From: Brevundimonas sp. MF30-B
GTDB taxonomy: Bacteria > Pseudomonadota > Alphaproteobacteria > Caulobacterales > Caulobacteraceae
Assembly (NCBI RefSeq): GCF_004683885.1
Contig: NZ_CP038440.1
Coordinates: forward strand, 2,328,001 to 2,392,000
DNA length: 64,000 nucleotides
Reading direction: 5' to 3'
The number at the start of each line of letters is the position of its first letter. The stretch's first letter is position 1. The notes beneath the pieces are model-generated. The model was not told where the DNA came from, made no database searches, and saw nothing but the letters and a program-made list of their open reading frames with translations. Positions 34,827 to 44,870 of this stretch are shown piece by piece. The position numbers and the translations under genes were made by a program.

Positions 34827-35798
34827 ATGCCCGACCTCACCGCCAGTCTCGCACTGCTGACCTCCCCCGCGATCCTGTTCTTCTTTGTGGGCGCTCTTGC
34901 CGCTTTCGCGCGTTCGGACCTGGCGATCCCGGAGCCCATCGCCAAGGCCCTCTCGCTGTATCTGATGCTCTGCATCGGCTTCAAAGGCGGGGTCGAAGCG
35001 CGCGCGGCGGGGCTCGACGGCGACTTCTTGAGCGCCGCTGCGCTCGGCATTGGACTGAGCGCCCTGATGCCCCTTGCGGCACTGGCGGTGCTGCAACGCC
35101 TGCCTCGGCTTGACCGCGCGACAGCCTGCGCCCTGGCCGCGACGTACGGCTCTGTCTCGGTGGTCACCTTCGCGGCCGGACAGGATCACCTCGCCACGGT
35201 CGGTCTGCAGCCCGGCGGCTATATGGCGGCTGTCCTCGCGCTCATGGAGACGCCCGCGATCCTCACAGCCCTGATCCTGTTGAACGGAGCCGGGCGCGGA
35301 GAGCCGAGTCGTCGCCGAGCTGTGCTGCGCGAGGTCTTCGTCGGCGCCGCGACCGTCATGCTGCTGGGCAGTTTCGCGGTCGGTCTGATCTCTGGTGCGC
35401 CCGGCCTGGCCCGGCTCGACCTTTTCGTCGGACCGCTGTTCCAGGGAGCTCTGTGCTTCTTCCTGCTGGATATCGGACTGATCGCTGCCCGCAGGCTCAT
35501 GGAGGGTGGGAGAAAGCTCAGCCCAGGAATCGTCGCCTTTGCCCTGGGCTTTCCACTCGTGTCGGCCGCCCTCGCCCTCGGGCTCTCGCGCCTGGCGGGT
35601 CTAGACGCGGGCGACGCCGCCTTGCTGACTATCCTGGCGGGATCGGCGTCCTATATCGCAGTTCCGGCCGCCATGCGCGTAGCCGCGCCGCAGGCGGACG
35701 CGGGCGTGTTCGTCACCGCCTCCCTGGCGATCACCTTCCCGTTCAATCTCACTGTCGGCATCGCGCTCTATACCGCCGCCGCGCTCTGGCTTTGGTAA
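34827..35798 (+). CDS. SbtA-like sodium-dependent bicarbonate transporter family permease
   Basis: The ATG at 34827 gives 323 residues; an upstream GTG is less likely. Ten hydrophobic segments with the SbtA (Sbt_1) pattern: LYLMLCIGFKGGVEARAAG, ATYGSVSVVTFAAGQ and SASYIAVPAAMRVAAPQA. SbtA imports bicarbonate with sodium in cyanobacteria; in heterotrophs the substrate is less sure. No SbtB gene is seen. The carbonic anhydrase gene nearby supports an inorganic-carbon role. Confidence 0.87.
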   Translation: MPDLTASLALLTSPAILFFFVGALAAFARSDLAIPEPIAKALSLYLMLCIGFKGGVEARAAGLDGDFLSAAALGIGLSALMPLAALAVLQRLPRLDRATACALAATYGSVSVVTFAAGQDHLATVGLQPGGYMAAVLALMETPAILTALILLNGAGRGEPSRRRAVLREVFVGAATVMLLGSFAVGLISGAPGLARLDLFVGPLFQGALCFFLLDIGLIAARRLMEGGRKLSPGIVAFALGFPLVSAALALGLSRLAGLDAGDAALLTILAGSASYIAVPAAMRVAAPQADAGVFVTASLAITFPFNLTVGIALYTAAALWLW

Positions 35799-35846
35799 TC
35801 GCGAAGGCGGTTTGAGTCTCGGGGCTGCGAGCCCATGGAGCCAGCC

Positions 35847-36500
35847 TCAGAAGTTGACCGTCAAACCGACGAACGGCGCATGACCGACGCGGTCTTCGGC
35901 CCCGTCGCGGATGTCCTGCTGGCGAAGGTAGCCCAGACTCACGTCATAGCGGCCGTAACTCCGTTCGAAGCCGACAAAGGTTCTCAGGCCCGTCACGCCC
36001 TTCTGCCCGCCAGGCTCGGTGTTGCGAAGCGTGACGGCGACCTCGGCGTCCCCGGTGAGCGCCCATCCGTCCTCGCTGTCTGTCAGGGGAATCGTTGTCC
36101 CCACACGCTGTCGCAGCCTCACGCCCGTCTGAGGATCGACATCGACGAAACGTTGCTCTAGCCGCGTGCGGAACTCCAGCGGACCCCAATCGTAGCCGAC
36201 CTGTTGCAGCAGCCGCACCTCCCGCTCGTCGGGACCGTTCCAGCGCTGCTCGACACCCACGCTCCATTGGCGGCCCGCGCCATCCTCCCGGTTCAGCCAG
36301 AGGCGCGCGAAGTAGGTGTCCTTCCGCGGGTCCTGGCGCAGTCGCTGGGCCGTCTCCAGCTCGACGGACGTCCGATCGTCGATCTGCTTGACGAACGCCG
36401 GGTTGAACCAGAGCTCGCCGTCCTCGTCCTGGGCGACGGCGGGAGCCGCCGCGGCCATAAGGCTGCCGATGGCAAGCAGGGTGACCTTGAGCGCATGCAT
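35847..36500 (-). CDS. DUF2490 outer-membrane-type protein
   Basis: 217 residues with a signal peptide (LLAIGSLMAAAAPAVAQ) and a DUF2490 pattern: ELWFNPAFVKQIDDRTSVELETAQRLRQD and alternating strands ending with an aromatic residue (VGLTVNF), typical of small outer-membrane barrels. Function is unknown. It is convergent with the SbtA gene and shares its strand with an OmpW gene 97 bp upstream. Confidence 0.8.
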   Translation of the reverse strand: MHALKVTLLAIGSLMAAAAPAVAQDEDGELWFNPAFVKQIDDRTSVELETAQRLRQDPRKDTYFARLWLNREDGAGRQWSVGVEQRWNGPDEREVRLLQQVGYDWGPLEFRTRLEQRFVDVDPQTGVRLRQRVGTTIPLTDSEDGWALTGDAEVAVTLRNTEPGGQKGVTGLRTFVGFERSYGRYDVSLGYLRQQDIRDGAEDRVGHAPFVGLTVNF

Positions 36501-36562
36501 CGTGATGTCCTGAAGAATCGAACAGCGGAGATTCGAAGAGACCGCCGTCGCTGGGAAGCGGT

Positions 36563-36591
36563 GGGGCCGGAGGGGTTTTCCCTCCGGCCCC
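36563..36591 (-). terminator. Strong hairpin after ompW
   Basis: A perfect 12-bp stem, GGGGCCGGAGGG with CCCTCCGGCCCC (5-nt loop), begins 5 nt after the ompW stop. There is no U-tract but the stem is very stable, as is common for terminators in high-GC alphaproteobacteria. Confidence 0.6.
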
Positions 36592-36596
36592 TGACC

Positions 36597-37274
36597 TTAG
36601 AAGCGGTAGCTGACGCCCGCGCTGATGACCCACGGATCGAGAGCGTGCTCGGTCTGCAGGGCCGTGGTCGCGCCCGCCCGGAAGGTGGCGGTCGTGTCGA
36701 CGAAGTAGCGTTTGGCGTCAACGCTGAAGCCGAGGCCCTGGTCGTTCAGAGGCATATCGAATCCGGCCTGCAGGACGAAGCCGAACTCGTCGGACAGGCC
36801 GACATCGGTCGCGCCCAGAGCGGCGGCGTCGGAACCCACCTCTTCGTTGAAGATGAAGAAGTGCGTCACGCCGGCGCCAACGTAGGGCTTGAAGCCGCCG
36901 TCCATGGCCCAGTGATATTTGGCCGTGACCGTCGCGGGCAGGATGATCGCGTCGTCGATCAGGGCGGCCCCTGCCAAGGCTCCTTCGCCCTCGACGTCAT
37001 GCGGGGTGACGCAGCAGATGGTCTCGAGCGAAAAGGACGGATTGACGAAGTATTCGATCGCCACGGTAGGCACATAGGAGTTGGACGCGCTCACCTGCGA
37101 GCCGCCCGGCAGACCGATCGTGTCGGTGCGAACCTCGGTGATCTCGCCGTCCGGCAGCACCGCCGTGACGAACCCTTTTACCTGAAAGCGGCCGTTGGGG
37201 TCCTGGGCGGCGGCGGGAGCGGCAGAAACGAGAGCAAGCGCAGCGACGGCGGCGCCGACGGTGAACGACTTCAT
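36597..37274 (-). CDS. OmpW-family outer-membrane protein
   Basis: 225 residues: signal peptide (ALALVSAAPAAAQ), then the OmpW pattern of an eight-stranded barrel, with VPTVAIEYFVNPSFSLETI, LPATVTAKYHWAMDGGFKPYVGAGVTHF and a final aromatic residue (SYRF). OmpW forms a small hydrophobic channel and is often stress- or iron-responsive. Confidence 0.92.
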   Translation of the reverse strand: MKSFTVGAAVAALALVSAAPAAAQDPNGRFQVKGFVTAVLPDGEITEVRTDTIGLPGGSQVSASNSYVPTVAIEYFVNPSFSLETICCVTPHDVEGEGALAGAALIDDAIILPATVTAKYHWAMDGGFKPYVGAGVTHFFIFNEEVGSDAAALGATDVGLSDEFGFVLQAGFDMPLNDQGLGFSVDAKRYFVDTTATFRAGATTALQTEHALDPWVISAGVSYRF

Positions 37275-37348
37275 GGTGTCTCCGAAAAGGGAAGGGCAAA
37301 AGGAAGGGACCGGCCGCGCCAGGGACGCGCGGCCAGTCGAACGCGCCG

Positions 37349-37963
37349 TTAGTTCGGTGCGTAGGGGAGCGAGGAGTGATGGAGGACGATGCGCAGGCCG
37401 CCGTTGGGGTCGCGCACCCAGCCCCAGGTCTTGTCGACGGTGGTCACCTGTCCGTCGCTGTTGGTCAGCATGACGTTGCCGATCGAGATGGCGGTCGTGC
37501 CGTTGATGACGATGGCGGCGTTGTCGATCTCATACGAGCGCCAGCCTTTGAGCGCGAAGCCCGTGTCGCCGGCGAAGCGGCTGTTGCCGCCAACGAAGTA
37601 GGCCAGAGCACCTTCGCGGGTGGTGCGGAAGGTGGTGTCGCCCGAGGCGAGGGTCGGCTTGAAGGCCACCGGACCCAGATTGTAGCCGTAGGCGGCGTCC
37701 AGGACCTGGCCGGCGAGGCGGGCGGCGGCGGCCTGGCCGTTCGCCTTGTATTCGGTGGCGATGGCGACGAGGGCGTCGCCCCAGGCCCGCTGGGCGGCCT
37801 CGACCTCAGCCACGGTGATGGGGGCCGCCGACGGGGCGGCGGCGATGGTGGCGACCGCATAAGAGTCCATTGAGGAGGTCGCAGACACAGCGGCCGGTTG
37901 GGCAAAGGCGGAGCCGGCCGCTAGAAGCGCGGCCAGAGCGGTGAGGGTGAAGGTCTTGCGCAT
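37349..37963 (-). CDS. Exported NTF2-like/SnoaL-CaMKII-type protein
   Basis: 204 residues with a signal peptide (ALAALLAAGSAFA). The C-terminal part (WRSYEIDNAAIVINGTTAISIGNV, TTVDKTWGWVRDPNGGLRIVLHHSSLPY) looks like the strand pattern of CaMKII-association/SnoaL domains, with a cone-shaped alpha+beta fold that binds small molecules. No enzyme activity can be named. Some databases call similar proteins phosphoribosyl-AMP cyclohydrolase; nothing here supports that. Confidence 0.6.
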   Translation of the reverse strand: MRKTFTLTALAALLAAGSAFAQPAAVSATSSMDSYAVATIAAAPSAAPITVAEVEAAQRAWGDALVAIATEYKANGQAAAARLAGQVLDAAYGYNLGPVAFKPTLASGDTTFRTTREGALAYFVGGNSRFAGDTGFALKGWRSYEIDNAAIVINGTTAISIGNVMLTNSDGQVTTVDKTWGWVRDPNGGLRIVLHHSSLPYAPN

Positions 37964-38131
37964 CGGAGCGTCCTTTCAGGAGCCGCGGGTGGCGGCGACG
38001 GATGAAAGGTGTCGACAGCCACGCTTGCGCACATCAGCCTCTTGGCAGGCCAGACGACCTAGGCCGTTCGGCATACGAAAGACCGTCGGATCTCGACTAG
38101 AACAACAGCCAGCCCCCGGAGATCTTTTCGC

Positions 38132-39223
38132 TTGTCCAATGACGTCATCCCGCTCGCCCTGGATCTCCGTTCGCTGTTTCGCGACTCGGAAGCCCGCGCG
38201 GCCCGCCTCAAGCTCCTGATCGAGGTCAGCCGGGATCTCGCCAATACCGACGCCGGCCGGCTCGACGAGGCCGTCGCTCGCGCCGCACAGAGGGCGGCGC
38301 TGTTTGCGGGATACGGGGTCGGTACCCTTCAGGAAAACCCGGAGCCATCAGACACCGAAGCTCTGGTGATCCCGCTGTCCGCCTTGGCCGAGCGAGGTCG
38401 GCCAGACGTGAGCCTCGTGTTTTCGACGCCGATGAACCCGAACGCGGTCACAACCCAGGAGGACGCCGACGCCTTGCGGTTGATGGTCGAAATGATCGAA
38501 GCGCGACTGACGGTGGACCTGCAGCGCCGCAAGGAAGCGGATTTGCTCGTGCGCCTCGAGCGGCGCGAAAAGGAACTGGAGCAGGTCCTCGCCCGTGTGG
38601 TCAATGCGCAGGAGGGCGAGAGGGCCGCCATTTCTGCAGACCTGCATGACGGCGTGGCCCAGCAGATCGCGGCGCTCCACCGCCGGCTGGAACTCGTCCA
38701 TCTGGACATGGCTCCGATCGACGCTCGCGTCGCCAGGGAGGTTGAGCTGCTGATCGGCGTCGCCCGCCAAGCGGTAACTGACCTCAGGGGCGTGATCGCA
38801 GGTCTGCGTCCACTGAGCCTGGACGACCTCGGGGTCGCAGCGGCGCTCCGAGAGGAGGCGCGCCGGCTGCAGGCCTCCGGCCATCGCGTCGAGGTCTCAG
38901 AGCGGATCGGGGCGAGACTGCCGCCCTGGCTGGAGACCCTCCTCTTTCGGGTTGGCCAGGAAGCCTTCAACAACATCGCCAAACACGCCCCGGGCGCGAC
39001 GGTGGCGCTCGATCTTGCGCTGCTGCCCGACCGGAGCGCCATCGTTCTGACGGTAGAAAACGTGGGAGGGCCTCTTTCGGAAGCCAGTGTCGAGTACGGT
39101 ACACCGCGTTTCGGGCTCGAGATGATGAGGGAGCGTTTGCTCTCCGTGGCCGGGACGTTGGAAGCGGGTCCAACCCCGAACGGCTTCCTCATCCGCGCGC
39201 GCGTTCCCCTGGCGGGGGTCTGA
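38132..39223 (+). CDS. NarL-type sensor histidine kinase, soluble
   Basis: 363 residues from a TTG (CGGAG ribosome site). There is no membrane segment; an N-terminal GAF-like region and a coiled coil precede the HisKA_3 dimerization domain with the phosphoacceptor in ADLHDGVAQQ (about residue 169) and a C-terminal HATPase (NNIAKHA about 279). It should phosphorylate the adjacent LuxR-type regulator. The response-regulator gene starts 2 nt after the stop. Confidence 0.92.
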   Translation: MSNDVIPLALDLRSLFRDSEARAARLKLLIEVSRDLANTDAGRLDEAVARAAQRAALFAGYGVGTLQENPEPSDTEALVIPLSALAERGRPDVSLVFSTPMNPNAVTTQEDADALRLMVEMIEARLTVDLQRRKEADLLVRLERREKELEQVLARVVNAQEGERAAISADLHDGVAQQIAALHRRLELVHLDMAPIDARVAREVELLIGVARQAVTDLRGVIAGLRPLSLDDLGVAAALREEARRLQASGHRVEVSERIGARLPPWLETLLFRVGQEAFNNIAKHAPGATVALDLALLPDRSAIVLTVENVGGPLSEASVEYGTPRFGLEMMRERLLSVAGTLEAGPTPNGFLIRARVPLAGV

Positions 39224-39224
39224 A

Positions 39225-39845
39225 ATGCGGGTTCTGATCGCCGACGACCACGAACTAACCCGCGCGGGGCTTCGAGCGGTTATCGACCGCGAGCCGGACC
39301 TTGAGGTTATCGATGAAGCGGCAACGGGCGAAGCCGCCGTGGATCGATGCGCCGCGGGTGACGTCGATGTCGCAATCCTCGACATCCGCTTCGGCTCCGG
39401 AATGACGGGTTTGGAGGCCGCGCGGCGGATCCTCGAACACGCCGGCACGCGTGTGCTTCTGCTGACCCTGCACGACACGGCGGAGTATGTGCGCAGCGCC
39501 CTGGCCGCCGGTGTGACCGGATATGTTCTGAAGGACGCCGGGCGCGAGGAGCTGCTCCACGCCATCCGGGCTGTGGGCGAGGGTCGCACGGCCCTGCCCA
39601 GCGCGCTCTTGCGTCTGGCCGTGTCGCCTGTCGCAGGGCCCAGCGACAGCGACCTGGCGCGGCTGACGCCCCGGGAGCGGGAAGTCCTCGCCCTCATCAA
39701 GGGAGGACTGACCAACAAGGCCATCGCGCGCGAACTCGGCATTCGACCGGGAACCGTCAAGGTTCATGTTGAAAAGGTCATCGCCAAGCTCGGGGTCACC
39801 GATCGGACACAGGCCGCCGTCTTCGCGGCCCGGATTCTGCCGTGA
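39225..39845 (+). CDS. NarL/FixJ-type response regulator
   Basis: 206 residues: receiver domain with acidic pocket at 7-8 (ADDHE), phosphoacceptor Asp53 (ILDIRFG) and Lys near 103 (GYVLKDAG), then a LuxR-type HTH (LTPREREVLALIKGGLTNKAIARELG). It acts as the DNA-binding output of the preceding kinase. The next gene's GTG overlaps its stop. Confidence 0.95.
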   Translation: MRVLIADDHELTRAGLRAVIDREPDLEVIDEAATGEAAVDRCAAGDVDVAILDIRFGSGMTGLEAARRILEHAGTRVLLLTLHDTAEYVRSALAAGVTGYVLKDAGREELLHAIRAVGEGRTALPSALLRLAVSPVAGPSDSDLARLTPREREVLALIKGGLTNKAIARELGIRPGTVKVHVEKVIAKLGVTDRTQAAVFAARILP

Positions 39846-41785
39846 CGGCCCCCTCGATCTGGACGAGAGGCGGTCGGGCCTGGGCCGACCTCGGGCTGGG
39901 GCTGAAGGGCCTGATCGTCGTCGCCCTGCCCCTGGCGATCCTGCTGGCCGGAATCGGGGCCCTGCACCTGTCCGCTCGCGCCGAAGCCGAGGCCGAGGCG
40001 CGGGTGCGTCTGACCTTCGCCATCCAGCGCGACATCCACGAAGTACACGCCCTTCTGGCCGAGGCGGCGAGTGGCGTGCGCGGCTATCGCCTGACCGGGC
40101 GCCGCGCCTTCCTGAAACCCTACATCAAGGCGGAGGCCCTTCTGCCCACCACGCTGGATCGCTTGCGCCGGACCGCGCGGGATCCTGAAATTCGCCGACG
40201 CCTCGCGCGTGTCGATGGCCTCGTGGTGCTCAAGCGCGACGGGCTCGCCCAACTCGCCTCCATGCCCGACGCGGGGACCGCGATCGGGGTGGAGACGCCG
40301 GCTGTGACCCGAGCGCTGATCGCCAACAAGGCGGTGCTTGATGCGCTTCGGGCCGAGATCGAGGCCATGCAACGTCGTGAGGTCGAGCTGCTTGCGGAAC
40401 GTCAGGCCCGTGCTGACGCGGAGCGCAGACGGACCTGGACTCTGACGGCTGTCCTCGCGGGGATCGGTTTGTTGGGAGGATTGGCCGCGGCTCAGTTGCT
40501 GTTCACGGGGATCGTTCGCCGCGTGAGGAGCCTGGAGCGTGACGCCGAGCGGCTGGAGCGCGGCGTCCCCTTGAGCTTGGTCGACGAGGCCCAAGACGAG
40601 ATCGGCAGACTGGCCCGCAGACTGGTCCAGGCCGGCGACCTGCTGCGGTCGCGCGAGGCTGCGCTCCGCGAAGGCGAGGAACGCTACCGCCGCGTGATCG
40701 AAGGCGTTCGCGACTATGGAATCTTCGCCCTGGACATCGACGGCCGGGTCGTCAGTTGGAACACCGGAGCAGAGCGCATCAAGGGTTGGACGGCCGAGGA
40801 GATCCTCGGTCGCCATTTCTCGAGTTTCTACCCCCCCGAGGCCCGTGAGGAGACCCCCGCCCGGTTGCTGGAAGTCGCGAGCCGCGACGGCCGGGTCGAG
40901 GACGAAGGCTGGCGGGTGCGCCGTGACGGCGGGCGCTTTTGGGCCAATGTCGTCATCACCGCCCTGCGCGATGAGGACGGAACCTTGACCGGCTTCTCGA
41001 AGGTCACGCGCGACATCACCGAGCGACGCCGCGCCGAGGAGGCCCTGGGCCACGCCCGGGCGGAGGCAGAACGGGCCAGCCGGGCCAAGAGCGAGTTCCT
41101 GTCGCGAATGAGCCATGAGCTGCGCACGCCTCTGACCGCCATCCTGGGGTTCAACCAGTTGCTGGGCATGGACGGCGAGGCCCTGACGGAGGACCAACGC
41201 CATGCCGTGGATCAGATAGCCAAAGCCGGCGGGCACCTGCTGGCCATGATCGAGGAGGTGCTCGACATCGCCCGGATCGAGGCCGGGGGGCATGCTCTGA
41301 CGCTCGAGGCAGTCACCCTGGGCCCCGTCCTGGACGACGTCCGCAGCCTGATAAGCCCCCAGGCCCAGGCCGCGGGCGTAGACGTCCGCATAGAGGGCCA
41401 AAAAGGCGGTGTCGCCCGGATCGATCGCCGAGCAACCGTACAGATTCTCCTCAACCTACTGTCCAACGCCGTGAAATACGGACCGGCCGGAGGCACCGTC
41501 ACTGTCAGCGTTTTAGATGAACCCGACCGCCTTCGTGTGGAGGTGGTTGATGAGGGCCCAGGCGTTCCGGACGCCCTCATCGCGCGGCTGTTCACGCCCT
41601 TTGATCGCCTCGACGCCGAGCGCTGGAGCGGGGCGGAAGGGTCGGGTTTGGGGCTCGCACTCTCGCGCGGGCTGGCCCAGGCCCAGGGGGGCGACGTGGT
41701 TTATCGTCCTCGCGGAGATCGGTCCGGCGCGGCGTTCACCTTGGACCTGATCAACGCTTCAGCTTTGACCGGAGACGCCGAATGA
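39842..41785 (+). CDS. CHASE3-HAMP-PAS sensor histidine kinase
   Basis: 647 residues from a GTG overlapping the regulator stop. Two membrane segments (about 22-44 and 200-222) bracket a periplasmic CHASE3-like helical domain; a HAMP-like linker (223-275), a PAS domain (about 280-395, YGIFALDIDGRVVSWNTGAE) and HisKA (SHELRTPL about 422) with HATPase (NLLSNAVKYG about 536) follow. It has no receiver domain, so it signals to a separate protein, probably the next gene's product. Confidence 0.93.
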   Translation: MTAPSIWTRGGRAWADLGLGLKGLIVVALPLAILLAGIGALHLSARAEAEAEARVRLTFAIQRDIHEVHALLAEAASGVRGYRLTGRRAFLKPYIKAEALLPTTLDRLRRTARDPEIRRRLARVDGLVVLKRDGLAQLASMPDAGTAIGVETPAVTRALIANKAVLDALRAEIEAMQRREVELLAERQARADAERRRTWTLTAVLAGIGLLGGLAAAQLLFTGIVRRVRSLERDAERLERGVPLSLVDEAQDEIGRLARRLVQAGDLLRSREAALREGEERYRRVIEGVRDYGIFALDIDGRVVSWNTGAERIKGWTAEEILGRHFSSFYPPEAREETPARLLEVASRDGRVEDEGWRVRRDGGRFWANVVITALRDEDGTLTGFSKVTRDITERRRAEEALGHARAEAERASRAKSEFLSRMSHELRTPLTAILGFNQLLGMDGEALTEDQRHAVDQIAKAGGHLLAMIEEVLDIARIEAGGHALTLEAVTLGPVLDDVRSLISPQAQAAGVDVRIEGQKGGVARIDRRATVQILLNLLSNAVKYGPAGGTVTVSVLDEPDRLRVEVVDEGPGVPDALIARLFTPFDRLDAERWSGAEGSGLGLALSRGLAQAQGGDVVYRPRGDRSGAAFTLDLINASALTGDAE

Positions 41786-42246
41786 GGATTGTGCCTGATG
41801 ATGCCGCGCTGAAGTCGGGGCGGATCCTGGCCGTCGATGACGAGGCGGCCAATCTAAGTCTGGTCGACCGGGCCTTTCGGCGAGAGGGGTTCAGCAACCT
41901 TGCGACCTTCCTGGACGCCAGGGACGCCTTGGCCGATTTCGCCAAGACCCCACCGGACCTCGTCTTGCTGGATCTGATGATGCCGGGCTTCGACGGCTAC
42001 GAACTTCTCGAGAGTTTTCGTCGCCTGACCGCAGAGACGGACTATCTGCCGATCCTCGTGCTGACAGCGGATTCGACGATGAACGCAAGGTTGCGTGCGC
42101 TATCACTTGGAGCAAACGACGTTCTGCTGAAGCCCTATGATGTGGCTGAACTGCTCATGCGGAGCTGGGTACTTCTCGACACGCGACGCAGATTCAAAAC
42201 GGTGACTGTTGCTGTCGTGAAAGCTGGGCATTCAGAATACAGCTGA
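41782..42246 (+). CDS. Single-domain response regulator, possibly truncated
   Basis: 154 residues, overlapping the kinase stop (ATGA). The receiver domain is intact: DD at 19-20, phosphoacceptor Asp64 (LLDLMMPGFDGYELL) and Lys in VLLKPYD (about 117). The last ~20 residues (TVTVAVVKAGHSEYS) look like read-in from a dispersed-repeat-type sequence, so an original output domain such as HD-GYP may have been lost. An insertion sequence lies 65 bp downstream. Confidence 0.85.
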   Translation: MRIVPDDAALKSGRILAVDDEAANLSLVDRAFRREGFSNLATFLDARDALADFAKTPPDLVLLDLMMPGFDGYELLESFRRLTAETDYLPILVLTADSTMNARLRALSLGANDVLLKPYDVAELLMRSWVLLDTRRRFKTVTVAVVKAGHSEYS

Positions 42247-42310
42247 ACGGATTGGTCGCTAGCAGGCTTTCGCGCCGAAAAGCGGACGTTCGGAACTTCG
42301 GCAATGAGTC

Positions 42311-43887
42311 GAGGCTGTGTGAAAACTCCGTCGGATCGAGCAAATCAGGGTAACCTTCTGTGGTCAGCAGGAGGTGGGTATGAGCCGCTTCGTCCAGGGT
42401 GCGGACCGCCGGCAGCAGACGCTGCTTCCCGAGTGCCTCGACGACTATGTGGCTGAGGATAATCCTGTTCGGGTGGTCGATGTCTTCGTCGATGATCTGG
42501 ACCTCAGAGGGCTTGGCTTCGAAGGCATGACGCCGGCCGCGACGGGTCGGCCGGCCTATCACCCCGCCACGCTGCTGAAGCTCTACGTCTACGGTTACCT
42601 GAACAAGGTGCAGTCCAGCCGGCGGCTGGAGCGCGAGGCGCAGCGCAACGTCGAGCTGATGTGGCTGACGGGGCGGCTGGCGCCGGATCACAAGACCATC
42701 GCCGAATTCCGCCGCGAGAACGGCCCGGCGATCCAGGCGGCCTGCGCCCAGTTCGTCGTGCTATGCCGCCAGCTCGGCCTGTTCGGCGCGGCTCTGGTCG
42801 CCATCGACGGCTCGAAGTTCAAGGCGGTGAACACCCGCGACCGCAACTTCACCGCCTACAAGGTGAAGCGGCGGATCGAGCAGGTCGCCGAGCACATCGC
42901 CGGCTATCTGCAGGACCTGGACACGGCGGACCGGCAAGAAGGCGAAGCGGCCGAGGCGCGGTCGGGAAGACTGGTCGAGAAGATCGATCGCCTCCGCGCC
43001 CAGATGGCGATGCTGAAGGCGATGGAGGCCGAGGTCGAGGCATCACCTGACGGCCAGGTCTCACTGACCGACCCCGATGCCCGGGCCATGGCGACATCCG
43101 GCCGGGGCAGCGGCATCGTCGGCTACAACGTCCAGTCCGCCGTCGAGAGCGAGCATCACCTGATCGTCGCCCACGAGGTGGTGATGACGGGCAGCGACCG
43201 CGAACAGCTGGCCTCGATGGCGTGTAAGGCCAAGGACGCGATGGGCGTGGAGGCGCTCGATGTGCTGGCCGATCGCGGCTACTTCTCCGGCGAAGAGATC
43301 CTGGCCTGCGAGGCCATGGGCGTGACGCCCTACGTTCCCAAGCCGCTGACGTCAGGCGCGAAGGCGGCGGGCCGCTTCGGCAAACAGGACTTCGTCTACC
43401 TGCCCGATCAGGACGCCTATCGTTGCCCAGCCGGGGCCCTGCTTCCGCGTCACATGACGACCGTCGAGAAGGGTATGACCCTGCATCGCTACTGGGACCG
43501 GGCCAGTTGCACCGGCTGTCGCCTAAGCCTCAGTGCACGCCCAGCGTCGAACGCCGGGTCACCCGCTGGGAGCATGAGGCGGTGATCGACGCCCTCCAGG
43601 CCCGGATGGACCTGGCGCCGCGCGCCATGCGCGTCCGGCGGCGCCTGGTCGAACACCCGTTCGGCACCATAAAGGCCTGGATGGGCCACACCCACTTCCT
43701 GACAAGGCGACTACCCAACGTGAAGACCGAGATCAGCCTCCACATCCTGGCCTACAACATGAAGCGGTTGATGGCGGTGCTGGGGACCAAGCCGATGATG
43801 GAGGCGATCAGGGCGTGAGAAGAGGGCGCTCCGCGCCCCGTTGCCACTTCCGCCTCGCCGTGGCTCAGCGTGTTTTTACACGACCTC
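42311..43887 (+). mobile_element. IS1182-family insertion sequence
   Basis: The element is bounded by imperfect terminal repeats (GAGGCTGTGTGAAAAC at the left; the right end reverse-complements to GAGGTCGTGTAAAAAC) and flanked by AGTC at 42307-42310 and 43888-43891, a 4-bp target duplication. Length 1577 bp fits the family. Its transposase is frameshifted. Confidence 0.8.
42380..43818 (+). pseudogene. Frameshifted IS1182-type DDE transposase
   Basis: The start is the ATG at 42380 after AGGAGG (MSRFVQGADRRQQTLLP). The frame reads well to about 43522, then an apparent 1-base deletion near 43524 (CT before AAG) moves the rest, including the catalytic Glu region RRLVEHPFGTIK, into another frame to 43818. 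Catalytic Asp motifs are in VAIDGSKFKA and VLADRGYFSGEE. No slippery heptamer lies at the site, so it is read as an inactivating mutation, not a programmed shift. Confidence 0.85.
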
Positions 43888-44353
<466 letters not shown>

Positions 44354-44677
44354 ATGACCTTCAGATGGATGTTCGTGTTCGCGGTTGCCCTAGGCCTCGC
44401 GTCTTGTGCGGGCGGTGGCTTTGTCAGCGGCTCCCGACAGTTTTCCGGCGTTTGGCTCCACGAGTTCGAAGGATCGACCTTCGTGGAAGGAGCGACCGAC
44501 GTTCCGGCCGTACGTCCCGAATACCGAGAAACGGATTGGTTAGAATGGAATGAGTGGCCGGATCTTGAACGGCTGATGGATGGCGCGGGCCACATGGACC
44601 TGTGGCGATCTGAGGTGGCGGTTCAACGACCGATCTCGGCGAAACGGCTCGGCCCGTCGTTTTGCTATGATCGCTAA
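44354..44677 (+). CDS. Small lipoprotein, duplicated copy 1 (84-bp in-frame deletion)
   Basis: 107 residues with a lipobox (FAVALGLASC, Cys about 15). It is the same as copy 2 except that 28 codons between LERLMD and GAGHMD are missing, in frame. The family is not recognised; the rest (GVWLHEFEGSTF, RPEYRETDWLEWNEWPDLER) looks like a small beta/alpha periplasmic domain ending in CYDR. Deletion of a central segment, including one Cys, may inactivate it. An upstream GTG is an alternative start. Confidence 0.55.
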   Translation: MTFRWMFVFAVALGLASCAGGGFVSGSRQFSGVWLHEFEGSTFVEGATDVPAVRPEYRETDWLEWNEWPDLERLMDGAGHMDLWRSEVAVQRPISAKRLGPSFCYDR

Positions 44678-44870
44678 CCGCCCTTAGCTGACATCGCACG
44701 CGTCCGTCCTGTGGCCGAAAGCCTGATGTCAGCCATGCGCCAACAGCGGACTTTGGCAGTCCGCCAACAACGCGACATTCGGGAGCCTTGGCGAAAGTCC
44801 AAAATCTGTTGCTACGGCACGGTCCGCTCTCGACCCTTAGCGGGCTTCGACAGGCGTGATTAGATCACGA

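Noticed and set aside
39764..41401. Minus-strand frame opposite the CHASE3-PAS kinase
   Set aside because: The plus-strand kinase has all kinase motifs; the opposite frame has none.
42380..43818. Programmed frameshift in the IS transposase
   Set aside because: No slippery heptamer is seen; the missing base in CTnAAG looks like a deletion.
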